Source: Faecalibacterium prausnitzii (GTDB taxonomy: Bacteria > Bacillota > Clostridia > Oscillospirales > Ruminococcaceae). Taken from it: 64,000 bases of DNA. Positions 7,654-15,296 of the stretch are shown here, one piece after another (the stretch's first letter is position 1; each line of letters starts with the position of its first letter). The DNA is taken from NCBI RefSeq assembly GCF_003287405.1, contig NZ_PRLD01000003.1, positions 1-64,000 on the forward strand. Reading direction: 5' to 3'. A program made the position numbers and the translations under genes. The notes beneath the pieces were generated by a model. The model did no database searches and was not told where the DNA came from. It saw only the letters and a program-made list of their open reading frames with translations.

Positions 7654-9300
7654 ATGACCGCCGTGATCTATGCCCGCTATTCTACTGACAGTCAGCGCGA
7701 AGAATCCATTGAAGGTCAGATCCGGGAATGCACCGCCTATGCGGAAAAGAACGGCTTCACGGTGGTGAAGCATTACATTGACCGTGCCATCTCCGCCAAG
7801 ACCGATAACCGCCCGCAGTTCCAGCAGATGATCAAGGACAGTGAGCGTGGCATCTTTGACGTCATCATTGTCTGGAAGCTCGACCGCTTTGCCCGAAACC
7901 GCTATGACAGTGCCCGGTACAAGACCCAACTGAAGCGGAACGGCGTGAAACTGGTGTCGGCAACGGAAGTCATTTCGGCTGGCCCGGAGGGTATTATTCT
8001 GGAGTCGGTGCTGGAGGGCTATGCCGAATATTACTCGGCTGACCTGTCCGAAAAGGTCGTGCGCGGCATGACCGAAAATGCTCTCAAGGGTATTTATAAT
8101 GGCGGCACGATTCCGTTCGGCTACATGATCGATGAGACCCGGCATTACCAGCCAGACCCGCTGCTGGCTCCGTATGTGGAGCAGACGTTCCAGAAGTATG
8201 CGGACGGTGCGACCATGACTGACTTGCGGGATTGGTTGAAGGCGCACAACATCAAAAATTCGATGGGCGGAGAGATGTCCTATAACACAATTCAGCGGAT
8301 GCTGAGTAATCGCCGGTACATCGGCGAATTGCGTTTGCGGGATGTGGTACAGCCCAATGCGATCCCGGCTCTCGTGTCAGAGGACTTGTTCAACAAGGTG
8401 CAGGAAAAGCTGGCGAAAAATAAAAAGGCCCCTGCCCGTCATAAGGCAGAGGAAAGCTATCTGCTCACAACCAAGCTGTACTGCGGCAAGTGCGGTGCAC
8501 TGATGTTCGGAGAAAGCGGTGTCAGCCACACCGGGAAAATGTATACCTATTACAAGTGTGCCGCCGCCAAGAAGAAAAAGACCTGCGATAAAAAGGCCGT
8601 GCGGAAACAGTGGCTGGAAGATCTAGTGGTCAACGAGACCATGAAGCTGGTGGAAGATGACGCTTCCATGAATGCCATCATTGCCAAAGTCATGGAATTG
8701 CAAAATCAGGAAAGCACGGATTTGCCCATCTATGAAAAGCAGTTGAAAGAAACGGAAACCGGCATCACCAATATGCTGAACGCTATCCAGATGGGCATTC
8801 TGACCAGTTCCACCAAGGAGCGGCTGGAAGCGCTGGAAGAACAGCGAAAAGAACTGCAAGCCCGCATTGCAGAGGAACGGCTGGCTAAGCCAAAGATGAA
8901 AGAGGAGTTCGTCCGGTTCAATCGCAAGGGCAGGTTTGGAATACTGTTCTAACCGGCATATTTTGCGATATGCAATCCAACGATGTTGCAAACGATTGAA
9001 AAAGTTGGATTGCGATGGCTGCTTCGCTTCCGCAAGCTGGATATGACCCAGCCGGAGCAGCGGCAGGCACTGGTGGATACTTTCATCAATGCCATCTATC
9101 TCTATGATGATAAGGTTCTCATCACCTTTAATTATAAGGAAGGTACGGAAACGGTCGCTTTCGGAGAAGCCGTGAAAGCGGAGAAAAGTTCGGATATGAG
9201 TGCGCGAGGTGCACCACAAGAGAGACAGCTTTTGATAGCTGTCTTTTTTGTTTTATACGGCAATTTCTCTTTAACAGCAACAGCGGATAAGAGGACTTGA
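7654..9300 (+). pseudogene. large serine recombinase, interrupted near the C-terminus
   Basis: ATG 7654 (GGAGGTG upstream; an ATG at 7639 would include the ribosome-binding site) opens a large serine recombinase. Residues 1-150 form the catalytic resolvase domain with the nucleophile Ser in YARYSTDSQ. A recombinase domain follows (PFGYMIDE; LRDWLKAHNIKNSMGGEMSY), then a zinc ribbon (LYCGKCGALMFG ... YYKCAAAKKKKTC) and a coiled coil. A TAA at 8950-8952 stops it, but the usual C-terminal block (RFRKLDMTQPEQRQALVDTF, DKVLITFNYKEGTETVAF) resumes in the same frame and ends at 9300. Removing bases 8920-9015 restores the family sequence VRF-WLLRFRKLD. Such enzymes integrate and excise mobile elements; it probably moved the segment to its left. 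A protein truncated at 8952 may or may not work. Confidence 0.8.
8920..9015 (+). mobile_element. 96-base structured insertion within the recombinase gene
   Basis: Compared with the family sequence as I remember it, 96 bases (32 codons, frame kept) separate the codons for VRF and WLLRF. The insert contains a stop (8950-8952) and three inverted repeats: GGTT..GAA/TTC.AACC (about 8934-8955), CATAT/ATATG (about 8957-8972) and GCAATCCAAC (8972-8981) with GTTGGATTGC (9004-9013). No gene fits in it. Its origin is unknown. Confidence 0.5.
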
Positions 9301-9306
9301 ACAGCA
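9280..9306 (+). repeat. direct repeat A, copy 1
   Basis: A 27-base block (starts ACAGCGGATAAG, ends TTGAACAGCA) identical to 9439-9465. This copy contains the last codons and stop of the recombinase (TADKRT stop), so copy 2 may be the leftover end of an earlier recombinase. Confidence 0.75.
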
Positions 9307-9308
9307 CG

Positions 9309-9327
9309 GCCCCACCGCAGGTGGGGC
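9309..9327 (+). terminator. GC hairpin after recombinase (first of two)
   Basis: GCCCCACC, loop GCA, GGTGGGGC: a perfect 8-base stem starting 9 bases after the recombinase stop and directly abutting a second hairpin. Confidence 0.5.
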
Positions 9328-9354
9328 AACAAAAGCCCCAGTGGGGCTTTTGTT
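9328..9354 (+). terminator. perfect 12-base-stem hairpin after recombinase
   Basis: AACAAAAGCCCC, loop AGT, GGGGCTTTTGTT. The T-rich descending arm suits a rho-independent terminator for the recombinase, and by symmetry could work on both strands. Confidence 0.6.
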
Positions 9355-9359
9355 AGTGC

Positions 9360-9420
9360 GCGGTTCCCAACCCGTAGGAATGTCTAACGGGAGGACTGCC
9401 GCTGATTTATTTCACTGTAT
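9360..9420 (+). repeat. direct repeat B, copy 1
   Basis: A 61-base block (starts GCGGTTCCCAAC, ends TTCACTGTAT) repeated at 9585-9645 with two differences. Together with repeat A it outlines two successive units of the order A-hairpin-B, as expected from repeated integration at one site. Confidence 0.75.
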
Positions 9421-9438
9421 ACTCCCTCTTCAGCTGTA

Positions 9439-9465
9439 ACAGCGGATAAGAGGACTTGAACAGCA
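9439..9465 (+). repeat. direct repeat A, copy 2
   Basis: Identical to 9280-9306 over 27 bases. Here it is preceded by TCTTCAGCTGTA rather than recombinase codons. Confidence 0.75.
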
Positions 9466-9520
9466 ACGACGACGACCGCTGCCTGCGGCAGAAACAGGGA
9501 GGAGTTGCCCGAGTAGCGTT

Positions 9521-9562
9521 CTGATTTTTCAAAGCCCTGCCAAGGGGCTGCGGAAAAATCAG
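9521..9562 (+). repeat. inverted repeat between repeat blocks
   Basis: CTGATTTTTC (9521-9530) pairs with GAAAAATCAG (9553-9562), with an inner AGCCC/GGGGCT helix. It holds the place that the tandem hairpins hold in the first repeat unit. Confidence 0.5.
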
Positions 9563-9584
9563 CAAACGCAACCCGTAAGGCCCC

Positions 9585-9645
9585 GCGGTTCCCAACTCAT
9601 AGGAATGTCTAACGGGAGGACTGCCGCTGATTTATTTCACTGTAT
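9585..9645 (+). repeat. direct repeat B, copy 2
   Basis: 59 of 61 bases match 9360-9420. It ends 12 bases before the stop of the truncated AraC gene, marking the probable right edge of the integrated segment. Confidence 0.75.
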
Positions 9646-9657
9646 TGAGACCAATTT

Positions 9658-9972
9658 TTATAGTGCAAAATGCTTTGCACGATAGTCCCGTGGGCTGATG
9701 CCATATACGTTTTTGAACGCACGGGAAAAGTGAAGCTGATTGGGATAGCTGACCATGGTGCCGATGGTGCTGATGGGCAGGCGGCTTTCAGTCAGCAGCT
9801 GTGCCGCCCGTGCCATGCGGTAGTGCAGCAGGAACCCCTGTGGGCTTTCGCCCATGGTATCTCGGAACACCTTGCTGAAATAGCTGCGGTTCAGTCCGCA
9901 GAAGGAGGAGATATCCTCGATGGAAATATCTTCGCTGTAATGCTGCTCTATGAAAGACAGAGCCTCTTTCAT
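9658..9972 (-). pseudogene. AraC-family regulator, only the DNA-binding C-terminus remains
   Basis: 104 codons from the ATG at 9972 encode an AraC double helix-turn-helix: YSEDISIEDISSFCGLNRSY and ISTIGTMVSYPNQLHFSRAF, ending KNVYGISPRDYRAKHF. The ~180-residue sugar-sensing N-terminal domain is missing. Upstream in the same frame there is only sequence that mirrors the divergent alpha-galactosidase gene. In intact raffinose/melibiose clusters such a regulator is divergent from the sugar-binding protein and galactosidase genes, exactly as the remnants are placed here. Likely non-functional or a ligand-independent DNA binder. Its end lies 12 bases from repeat B. Confidence 0.7.
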
Positions 9973-10212
9973 AATAATTCGCAGTATTCCTTCAAATTGA
10001 GATATAACAAGTCGCATTTTTGCATTTACGAAACCACTGGCAGATAGTATAATAATGGCACAACAAGAGAAAAGAAACTGTGCAATGTGATGATGCACAA
10101 AATTTTCTCGCTGCTTTTGTAAGAGCTGACAAAAAGCAGAAAAATCGACCCGGCCGGTACGACACAGTACGAAGATCACCCTACGGAATAAGGACTTTGG
10201 AGGAGAACAAAA

Positions 10213-10320
10213 ATGAAAATCTCTCGCAGACAATTCGTAAAGGCAATGGCAGCAATGAGCGCCGCCGACAGGCGGGTAGCCGTTCCGACACGACCGCCTG
10301 CCTGTCGGCATTTCTATTAA
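10213..10320 (+). pseudogene. signal-peptide stub of a sugar ABC binding lipoprotein
   Basis: After an excellent GGAGGAG, ATG 10213 encodes KISRRQFVKAMAAMSAA, the start of a Tat-type exported binding protein as in other SRR-type lipoproteins of this window. The frame then runs out of homology and stops at 10318-10320. A binding protein of about 430 residues and two permeases would be expected here in a raffinose operon. The join lies in a hairpin (10264-10309), suggesting that a deletion fused the gene start to a distant terminator. Confidence 0.55.
10264..10309 (+). terminator. hairpin at the end of the binding-protein stub
   Basis: GCCGACAGGC (10264-10273) pairs with GCCTGTCGGC (10300-10309), then ATTTCTATT. 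Probably the terminator of the lost downstream gene, now joined to the stub and upstream of the galactosidase. Confidence 0.5.
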
Positions 10321-10347
10321 AAATAATCTCGTTGAGGTATAGGATCC

Positions 10348-12594
10348 ATGAGTATTCGATTTGATTCCGAGGCACGCATTTTTGTATTGGAGACTGCCCA
10401 TACCAGCTACCACATGAAGGTGGATGCGCTGGGGCACCTGCTGCATCTGTACTACGGCAAAACCATCGGCACCGGGGACCTGATGCAGCTGTATCCTCGC
10501 ACAGACCGGGGATTCTCGCCGGATTACTACGCTTACCGCACCCACCGGGGCGTTTCCCCGGATCTGCTCCCGCAGGAGTATACCGGCTGCAATGTGGGCG
10601 ATTTCCGTCTATCCTGCCTGACGGTGGCCGACAGCCGTGGCGCCTTTGGCGCAGACTTTACCTATGTGAGCCACACGGTGGAGGCGGGCAAATATCAGCT
10701 GACCGGTCTGCCCTGTGCCCACGCAGAGGAAAACGATGCCGAGACCCTGATCGTCCGAATGCAGGACGAGACAACCGGTCTGACGCTGGAGCTGCTGTAC
10801 GGCGTGTTTGCACAGCAGGATGTCATCACCCGTGCGGCGCGGCTGACAAACCACGGAGATACCCCGCTGCGGCTGGACAAGGCGGCATCTGCCTGTCTGG
10901 ATCTGCCCTTTGGCAGATGGGATCTGCTGCATTTCCATGGCAGACACGCTATGGAACGGCAGCTGGAGCGGGAAGCTGTGGGCACCAATATCCAGACCAT
11001 TTCTTCGGTGCGGGGCAGCTCCAGCCACCACAATAATCCCTTCCTGATCCTCTGCCAGCAGGATGCAACGGAGACCAGCGGTGCCTGCTACGGGGTGATG
11101 ATGGTCTATTCCGGCAGCTACCAGATGGACGTGGAGCGCTCTCAGACCGGGCTTGTCCGGGTAGTGAGCGGCATTCAGGAGGAGCGCTTTGCGTGGAACC
11201 TGAAGCCGGGCGAGACCTTTGATACCCCGGAGGTGATCCTCTCCTTTGCGGCAGAGGGTCTGACCCCGCTTTCCCAGCAGTACCACCGCTTTTTGCGGCG
11301 CAACATCTGCCGCGGCCCGTGGAAGGACAAACGCCGCCCGGTGCTGATCAACAACTGGGAGGCCACCTATTTTGATTTCAACACCGAAAAGATCGTAAAA
11401 ATCGCTGAAAAAGCGGCCTCTCTCGGCGTGGAGATGATGGTGCTGGACGATGGCTGGTTCGGCACCCGGAATGACGACAATCAGGGTCTGGGCGACTGGA
11501 CCGTGAACTGCGAAAAGCTGCCCGGCGGACTGGATCCGCTGATCGGGCAGATCAATGCGCTGGGCATGAAATTCGGCCTGTGGAGCGAACCGGAAATGGT
11601 CAACGAGAACTCCCAGCTGTACCGCACCCATCCGGACTGGGCGCTGACCCTGCCCGGACGCAAGCCTGCCATGGGGCGCAACCAGCTGGTGCTGGATCTT
11701 TCCCGCCCGGAGGTGGTGGACTATCTGGCAGGGGTTATCAGCAAGCTGCTGCGGGAGCATCACATTGAGTATATCAAGTGGGATATGAACCGCAGCATGA
11801 GCGATGTGTACAGCCGTGCTTTCCCTGCCGAGCAGCAGGGTGAGATCATGCACCGCTATATGCTGGGCGTTTATGCGCTGGCAGAGCGGCTGACGCAGGG
11901 CTTCCCGGAGGTGCTGTTCGAGGGCTGCGCAGGCGGCGGCGGACGCTTTGATGCCGGAATGCTGTGCTACTATCCCCAGATCTGGTGCAGTGATGATACC
12001 GATGCCATTGAACGGTTGACCATCCAGCACGGCACCTCCTTTGGCTACCCGGTCTGCACCATGGGTGCTCATGTTTCTGCCTGCCCCAACCACCAGACCG
12101 GCCGTACTACGCCCATCGATACCCGTGCTGTGGTGGCGATGAGCGGCACCTTTGGCTACGAGCTGGATCTGGGCAAATTGAAGCGCGCCGAGTGCACTGC
12201 AGTGAAAAACCAGATCAAGCGGTTCAAACGGCTGAACGACCTGATCCGCACCGGCGATTATTACCGGCTGACCGACCCGGCAGAAAACGCATATTTCACG
12301 GCATGGCAGTTTGCCGCAGAGGACGGCAGCGAGGCACTGCTGAATCTGGTGGTGACCCATCCGCAGGCGAATCCCTTGCCCATCCACCTGTGCTTCCGTG
12401 GGCTGGAAGAAGATGCTGTGTATGAACTGGATGGCATCGACTATTTCGGCTCCCGGTATGCCCACGACGTAGAGGACGGCATTCACAAGGGGATGCGGTT
12501 CAGCGGCAGCACCCTGCTGTATGCGGGACTTGTCCTGCCGCAGCTGTTTGGCGATTACCCCAGCGTGCAGCTTCATCTTACGCGAAAAGGATAA
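10348..12594 (+). CDS. alpha-galactosidase, GH36
   Basis: 748 residues, the full length of bacterial GH36 alpha-galactosidases, which release galactose from raffinose, stachyose and melibiose. N-terminal beta-supersandwich (to about 330), then the catalytic barrel with MVLDDGWFGTRNDDNQGLGD. The nucleophile is Asp479 in KWDMNRSMS and the acid/base is Asp549 in CSDDTDAIERL, 70 residues apart as in known members. FEGCAGGGGRFDAGM is also conserved. No signal peptide, so cytoplasmic. ATG 10348 lies after GAGGTATAGGA. It is the only intact gene of a sugar cluster whose regulator, binding protein, GH13 enzyme and fructokinase are fragments. With no permease left beside it, it depends on uptake by another system. 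Confidence 0.95.
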   Translation: MSIRFDSEARIFVLETAHTSYHMKVDALGHLLHLYYGKTIGTGDLMQLYPRTDRGFSPDYYAYRTHRGVSPDLLPQEYTGCNVGDFRLSCLTVADSRGAFGADFTYVSHTVEAGKYQLTGLPCAHAEENDAETLIVRMQDETTGLTLELLYGVFAQQDVITRAARLTNHGDTPLRLDKAASACLDLPFGRWDLLHFHGRHAMERQLEREAVGTNIQTISSVRGSSSHHNNPFLILCQQDATETSGACYGVMMVYSGSYQMDVERSQTGLVRVVSGIQEERFAWNLKPGETFDTPEVILSFAAEGLTPLSQQYHRFLRRNICRGPWKDKRRPVLINNWEATYFDFNTEKIVKIAEKAASLGVEMMVLDDGWFGTRNDDNQGLGDWTVNCEKLPGGLDPLIGQINALGMKFGLWSEPEMVNENSQLYRTHPDWALTLPGRKPAMGRNQLVLDLSRPEVVDYLAGVISKLLREHHIEYIKWDMNRSMSDVYSRAFPAEQQGEIMHRYMLGVYALAERLTQGFPEVLFEGCAGGGGRFDAGMLCYYPQIWCSDDTDAIERLTIQHGTSFGYPVCTMGAHVSACPNHQTGRTTPIDTRAVVAMSGTFGYELDLGKLKRAECTAVKNQIKRFKRLNDLIRTGDYYRLTDPAENAYFTAWQFAAEDGSEALLNLVVTHPQANPLPIHLCFRGLEEDAVYELDGIDYFGSRYAHDVEDGIHKGMRFSGSTLLYAGLVLPQLFGDYPSVQLHLTRKG

Positions 12595-12600
12595 AGAAAG

Positions 12601-12802
12601 ATGACAAGTCAAGATAATTTTGCAGTCCGGTTCGCCAAGCACAAGGACGAGCTGGAATGGCTGTTCATGGAACTGTACCGAGTACCCGGCAGGAGCAAGT
12701 CTGGACGCTCTGGGCGGCAGGTACAAGACCGCCGATGGCAAGACCGTCTGGCTGGCAGACGTGGAGCTGGAACCCTATCAGGCGCTGCTGGTGCACCGCT
12801 GA
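12601..12802 (+). pseudogene. GH13 glycosidase remnant with internal deletion
   Basis: Two ends of one gene joined out of frame. From ATG 12601 the frame gives an N-terminus (FAVRFAKHKDELEWLFMELY) like GH13 sucrose- or glucan-active enzymes of gut Firmicutes. From about 12690 the +1 frame gives a C-terminus ending ELEPYQALLVHR then TGA, the usual close of the family's terminal beta domain. Roughly 500 residues in between, including the catalytic barrel, are gone. Family assignment is by pattern only, moderate. Confidence 0.5.
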
Positions 12803-12813
12803 AAGGAGCAGCC

Positions 12814-12969
12814 ATGGATATTGTAACGATTGGTGAAGTTTTGATCGACCTGACCCCTTCCGCACCGTTACGCTGGATGCTGCCGCCTGCGCCAAAAAGC
12901 TGAGCGCTGTCACTACTTATGACCCGAATTACCGTGCAAACCTCTGGAAAAACAAAGAGGATATAGAAA
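12814..12969 (+). pseudogene. PfkB-family fructokinase remnant
   Basis: AAAGGAGCAGCC precedes ATG 12814, which encodes MDIVTIGEVLIDLT, the standard start of bacterial fructokinases. Homology then jumps: in another frame from about 12858 the segment KKLSAVTTYDPNYRANLWKN matches the middle of the same family (the DPNYR motif). The ATP-site GAGD motif and the rest are missing. Intact fructokinases have about 320 residues. It completes the picture of a sucrose/raffinose operon reduced by repeated internal deletions. Confidence 0.6.
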
Positions 12970-13179
12970 CTACAGACGCTCGCTATTCCGCCATACAGAT
13001 TCATCAGTGACTTCGGCGCATCTGCCCCGGCATACCTTCCCATTACGCAGGGCTTTTTGTCCAACTACGCAATGGAAACGCCCAGTTGCGCAGGATGATT
13101 GCAACTCTTTCCTGAAATTGCTATTCTTTTGTCAATCGCCGTATACGAACGGAACAACATACCAAAAGGAGAAGATTTC
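12970..13179 (+). other. non-coding stretch between decayed operon and flavoprotein
   Basis: About 210 bases with no recognisable gene on either strand. It must hold the promoter of the flavoprotein gene; no clear -35/-10 pair was seen. AAAAGGAGAAG just before 13180 is that gene's ribosome-binding site. Confidence 0.5.
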
Positions 13180-15177
13180 ATGGCAAACAAGGTTTCCAGA
13201 AGACAGTTCCTGCACACCGCATCCATTGGTGCGCTGGGGGCTGCTATGGCAGGGGCTCTGGTGGGCTGCTCCGGTTCCTCCGGCAGTTCCAGCACTGCTT
13301 CTGCCAGCGGTACTTACACTCCCGGCAGTTATTCTGCTACCTCCAAGGGCATCAGCTCAGACGTTACCGTCACCATGACCTTTGACGCTGAGAGCATCAC
13401 GGATGTGACCATTGATGTTTCCGGTGAAACCGAGGGCTTTGGCAAGGACATTGGCGATGAGCTGAAGGAGCAGATCCTCAAGGCTCAGAGCGCCGAGATC
13501 GACGGTCATTCCGGTGCGACCATTACCTCGGATGCTGTTAAGGATGCTGTTGCAAACTGCGTGGCACAGGCCAAGGGCGAACCGGTGGTCAGCACCACTC
13601 CCGGCCAGAGCACCGCAGAAGGTGAGAGCTGGCGCACCGCTCCCGATGCGATCACCGAATTTGCAAAGGAGTACACCGCCGATGTTGTCATCGTGGGCGG
13701 CGGTCAGGCCGGTACGCCGGCTGCCCGTGCCGCTATTGAAGCCGGTGCCAGCGTGATCGTGATCGAGAGCCAGACCGAGGACGCCATGAGCTTCCGCGGC
13801 GGCGGACAGATCGGCCACCTGAACAGCGAGTTTTTGGCCAGCAAGGGCATTCCCCAGATCGACATACAGGAGTTTGTTACCGACTGGCAGCTGCGCACCA
13901 ACAATCGCAGCCGCTGCGGCCTGATCATGGCCTATGCCAAGAACAGCGGCAAGTGCTTTGACTGGATGACCGACAGCTTTACCGCAGAGGAAAAGGACAG
14001 CTGGAGTGTACGTCAGTGGCCGCTGAGCAGCAACTACACCCAGAAGAAGAGCGGCATCAGCACCTGGGTGGGCACCCCCACCCTGAACGGTGATGCTTCG
14101 CCGGTCAAGCGCTGCATGGAGATCGCCCGCGAGAAGGGCGCAGACTACCACTTTGGCACCAAGGCCTGCCAGCTGATCAAGGACGGCGATGCCGTTGTTG
14201 GCGTGGTGGGCAAGGAGGCCGATGGCAGCTACATCAAGTTCACCGCCAAGAAGGGCGTGATCCTTTGCGGCGGCGGCTTTGGCGGCAACGCTGAAATGTG
14301 CCGTGACCTGCTGATTGAGATCAGCGATTACTGCTCTGACGATACCGCTATTGGCGGCATGGACGACGATGGCTCCGGCATTCAGCTGGGCTACTGGGCT
14401 GGCGGCCGTCTGGAGAGCCGTCCGCTGTCCAGCATGGGCGGTAACTACGTCTACCCCTGCAACAGCCCCGGAGACCCTATTGGCACCACCGCTGCACTGT
14501 GGGTCAACTGCCACGGTAAGCGCTACTGCAATGAGGGCTTTGGCGATATCGTGCTTGCAGCAATGGCCGGTGCAAAGGAACCGCAGGGTAAGATTTTTAC
14601 GGTATTCAACGATACCATCCGCACCGATCTTACCTATCAGGCACCCGGCCACATGGCTGTTGATTATGCCAACGGCGAGGACGAGAAGCTGGATGATATC
14701 ATGCAGGGTGCCATTGACGGCGGCGATGCCGGCTACGAGGTGACCGGCATGAGCACTGTAACCGTGTATGCCGGCGAGGATGCCCAGCAGCTGGGTCAGC
14801 GTCTGGGCTTTACCGGCACCGATCTGGAAAATTTTGTTGCCACCGTAGCACGCTACAACGAACTGTGTGAAAAGGGCGTGGACGAGGATTTTGCTAAGGA
14901 GCCGGTGCTGCTGCGTCCGCTGAACGGCAAGCATATCTTTGCCTACGGTGCTGAGAAATCCATGGGCAGTATGCTGGTGACCACCGGCGGCCTGTTGACC
15001 GATGATAACAGTCAGGTGCTGGGCGAGGACTTTGAGCCGATCAAGGGTCTGTTTGCAGCTGGCAACAACTGCGGCGGCCGCTTTGGCTTCCAGTATTCTA
15101 CCTCCATCCCCGGCGAGAGTCTGGGTCTGGCCAACACGCAGGGCATGATGGTTGGTCAGTACGTTGCTGCACTGTAA
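13180..15177 (+). CDS. exported FMN-binding, FAD-dependent fumarate reductase-like flavoprotein
   Basis: 665 residues. Twin-arginine lipoprotein signal SRRQFLHTASIGALGAAMAG with lipobox LVGC near residue 28. A small FMN-binding domain follows (about 45-130) with DGHSGATITSDAV, where the SGAT threonine takes covalent FMN. Then comes a flavocytochrome-c/fumarate reductase FAD domain starting ADVVIVGGGQAGTPAARAA and ending in GLFAAGNNCGGRFGFQYSTS. No heme motifs are present. Such proteins reduce an unsaturated acid (fumarate, urocanate, cinnamate or similar) outside the cell, usually fed by extracellular electron transfer. The substrate cannot be read from sequence. ATG 13180 is preferred to an upstream ATG (13099) because AAAAGGAGAAG and the signal peptide fit it. 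A terminator follows. Confidence 0.88.
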   Translation: MANKVSRRQFLHTASIGALGAAMAGALVGCSGSSGSSSTASASGTYTPGSYSATSKGISSDVTVTMTFDAESITDVTIDVSGETEGFGKDIGDELKEQILKAQSAEIDGHSGATITSDAVKDAVANCVAQAKGEPVVSTTPGQSTAEGESWRTAPDAITEFAKEYTADVVIVGGGQAGTPAARAAIEAGASVIVIESQTEDAMSFRGGGQIGHLNSEFLASKGIPQIDIQEFVTDWQLRTNNRSRCGLIMAYAKNSGKCFDWMTDSFTAEEKDSWSVRQWPLSSNYTQKKSGISTWVGTPTLNGDASPVKRCMEIAREKGADYHFGTKACQLIKDGDAVVGVVGKEADGSYIKFTAKKGVILCGGGFGGNAEMCRDLLIEISDYCSDDTAIGGMDDDGSGIQLGYWAGGRLESRPLSSMGGNYVYPCNSPGDPIGTTAALWVNCHGKRYCNEGFGDIVLAAMAGAKEPQGKIFTVFNDTIRTDLTYQAPGHMAVDYANGEDEKLDDIMQGAIDGGDAGYEVTGMSTVTVYAGEDAQQLGQRLGFTGTDLENFVATVARYNELCEKGVDEDFAKEPVLLRPLNGKHIFAYGAEKSMGSMLVTTGGLLTDDNSQVLGEDFEPIKGLFAAGNNCGGRFGFQYSTSIPGESLGLANTQGMMVGQYVAAL

Positions 15178-15222
15178 AAGCGGCATTTCTGAGCGTTTTT
15201 CTTTTTTCTTCTTTTTCAGGAG

Positions 15223-15257
15223 AGCTGCCCCGGTGTCGTTTGCGCATCGGGGCAGCT
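15223..15257 (+). terminator. terminator after the flavoprotein gene
   Basis: AGCTGCCCCGGTG pairs with CATCGGGGCAGCT around a short loop, followed by TTCCC. T runs also lie before it, so it could serve the minus strand as well. Confidence 0.55.
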
Positions 15258-15296
15258 TTCCCTGTCCGGCTGTCTTTGTGCGAAAGGAGTTTTGCC

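Noticed and set aside
9280-9306. Resemblance of repeat A to the T-arm and 3' end of a tRNA (GTTCAAGTC on the complement)
   Set aside because: No acceptor, D or anticodon stems can be built around it; the block also encodes the recombinase C-terminus.
9973-10545. Extension of the truncated AraC gene to a 295-residue protein
   Set aside because: The extra N-terminal residues overlap the start of the alpha-galactosidase on the other strand and show no AraC sensor-domain similarity.
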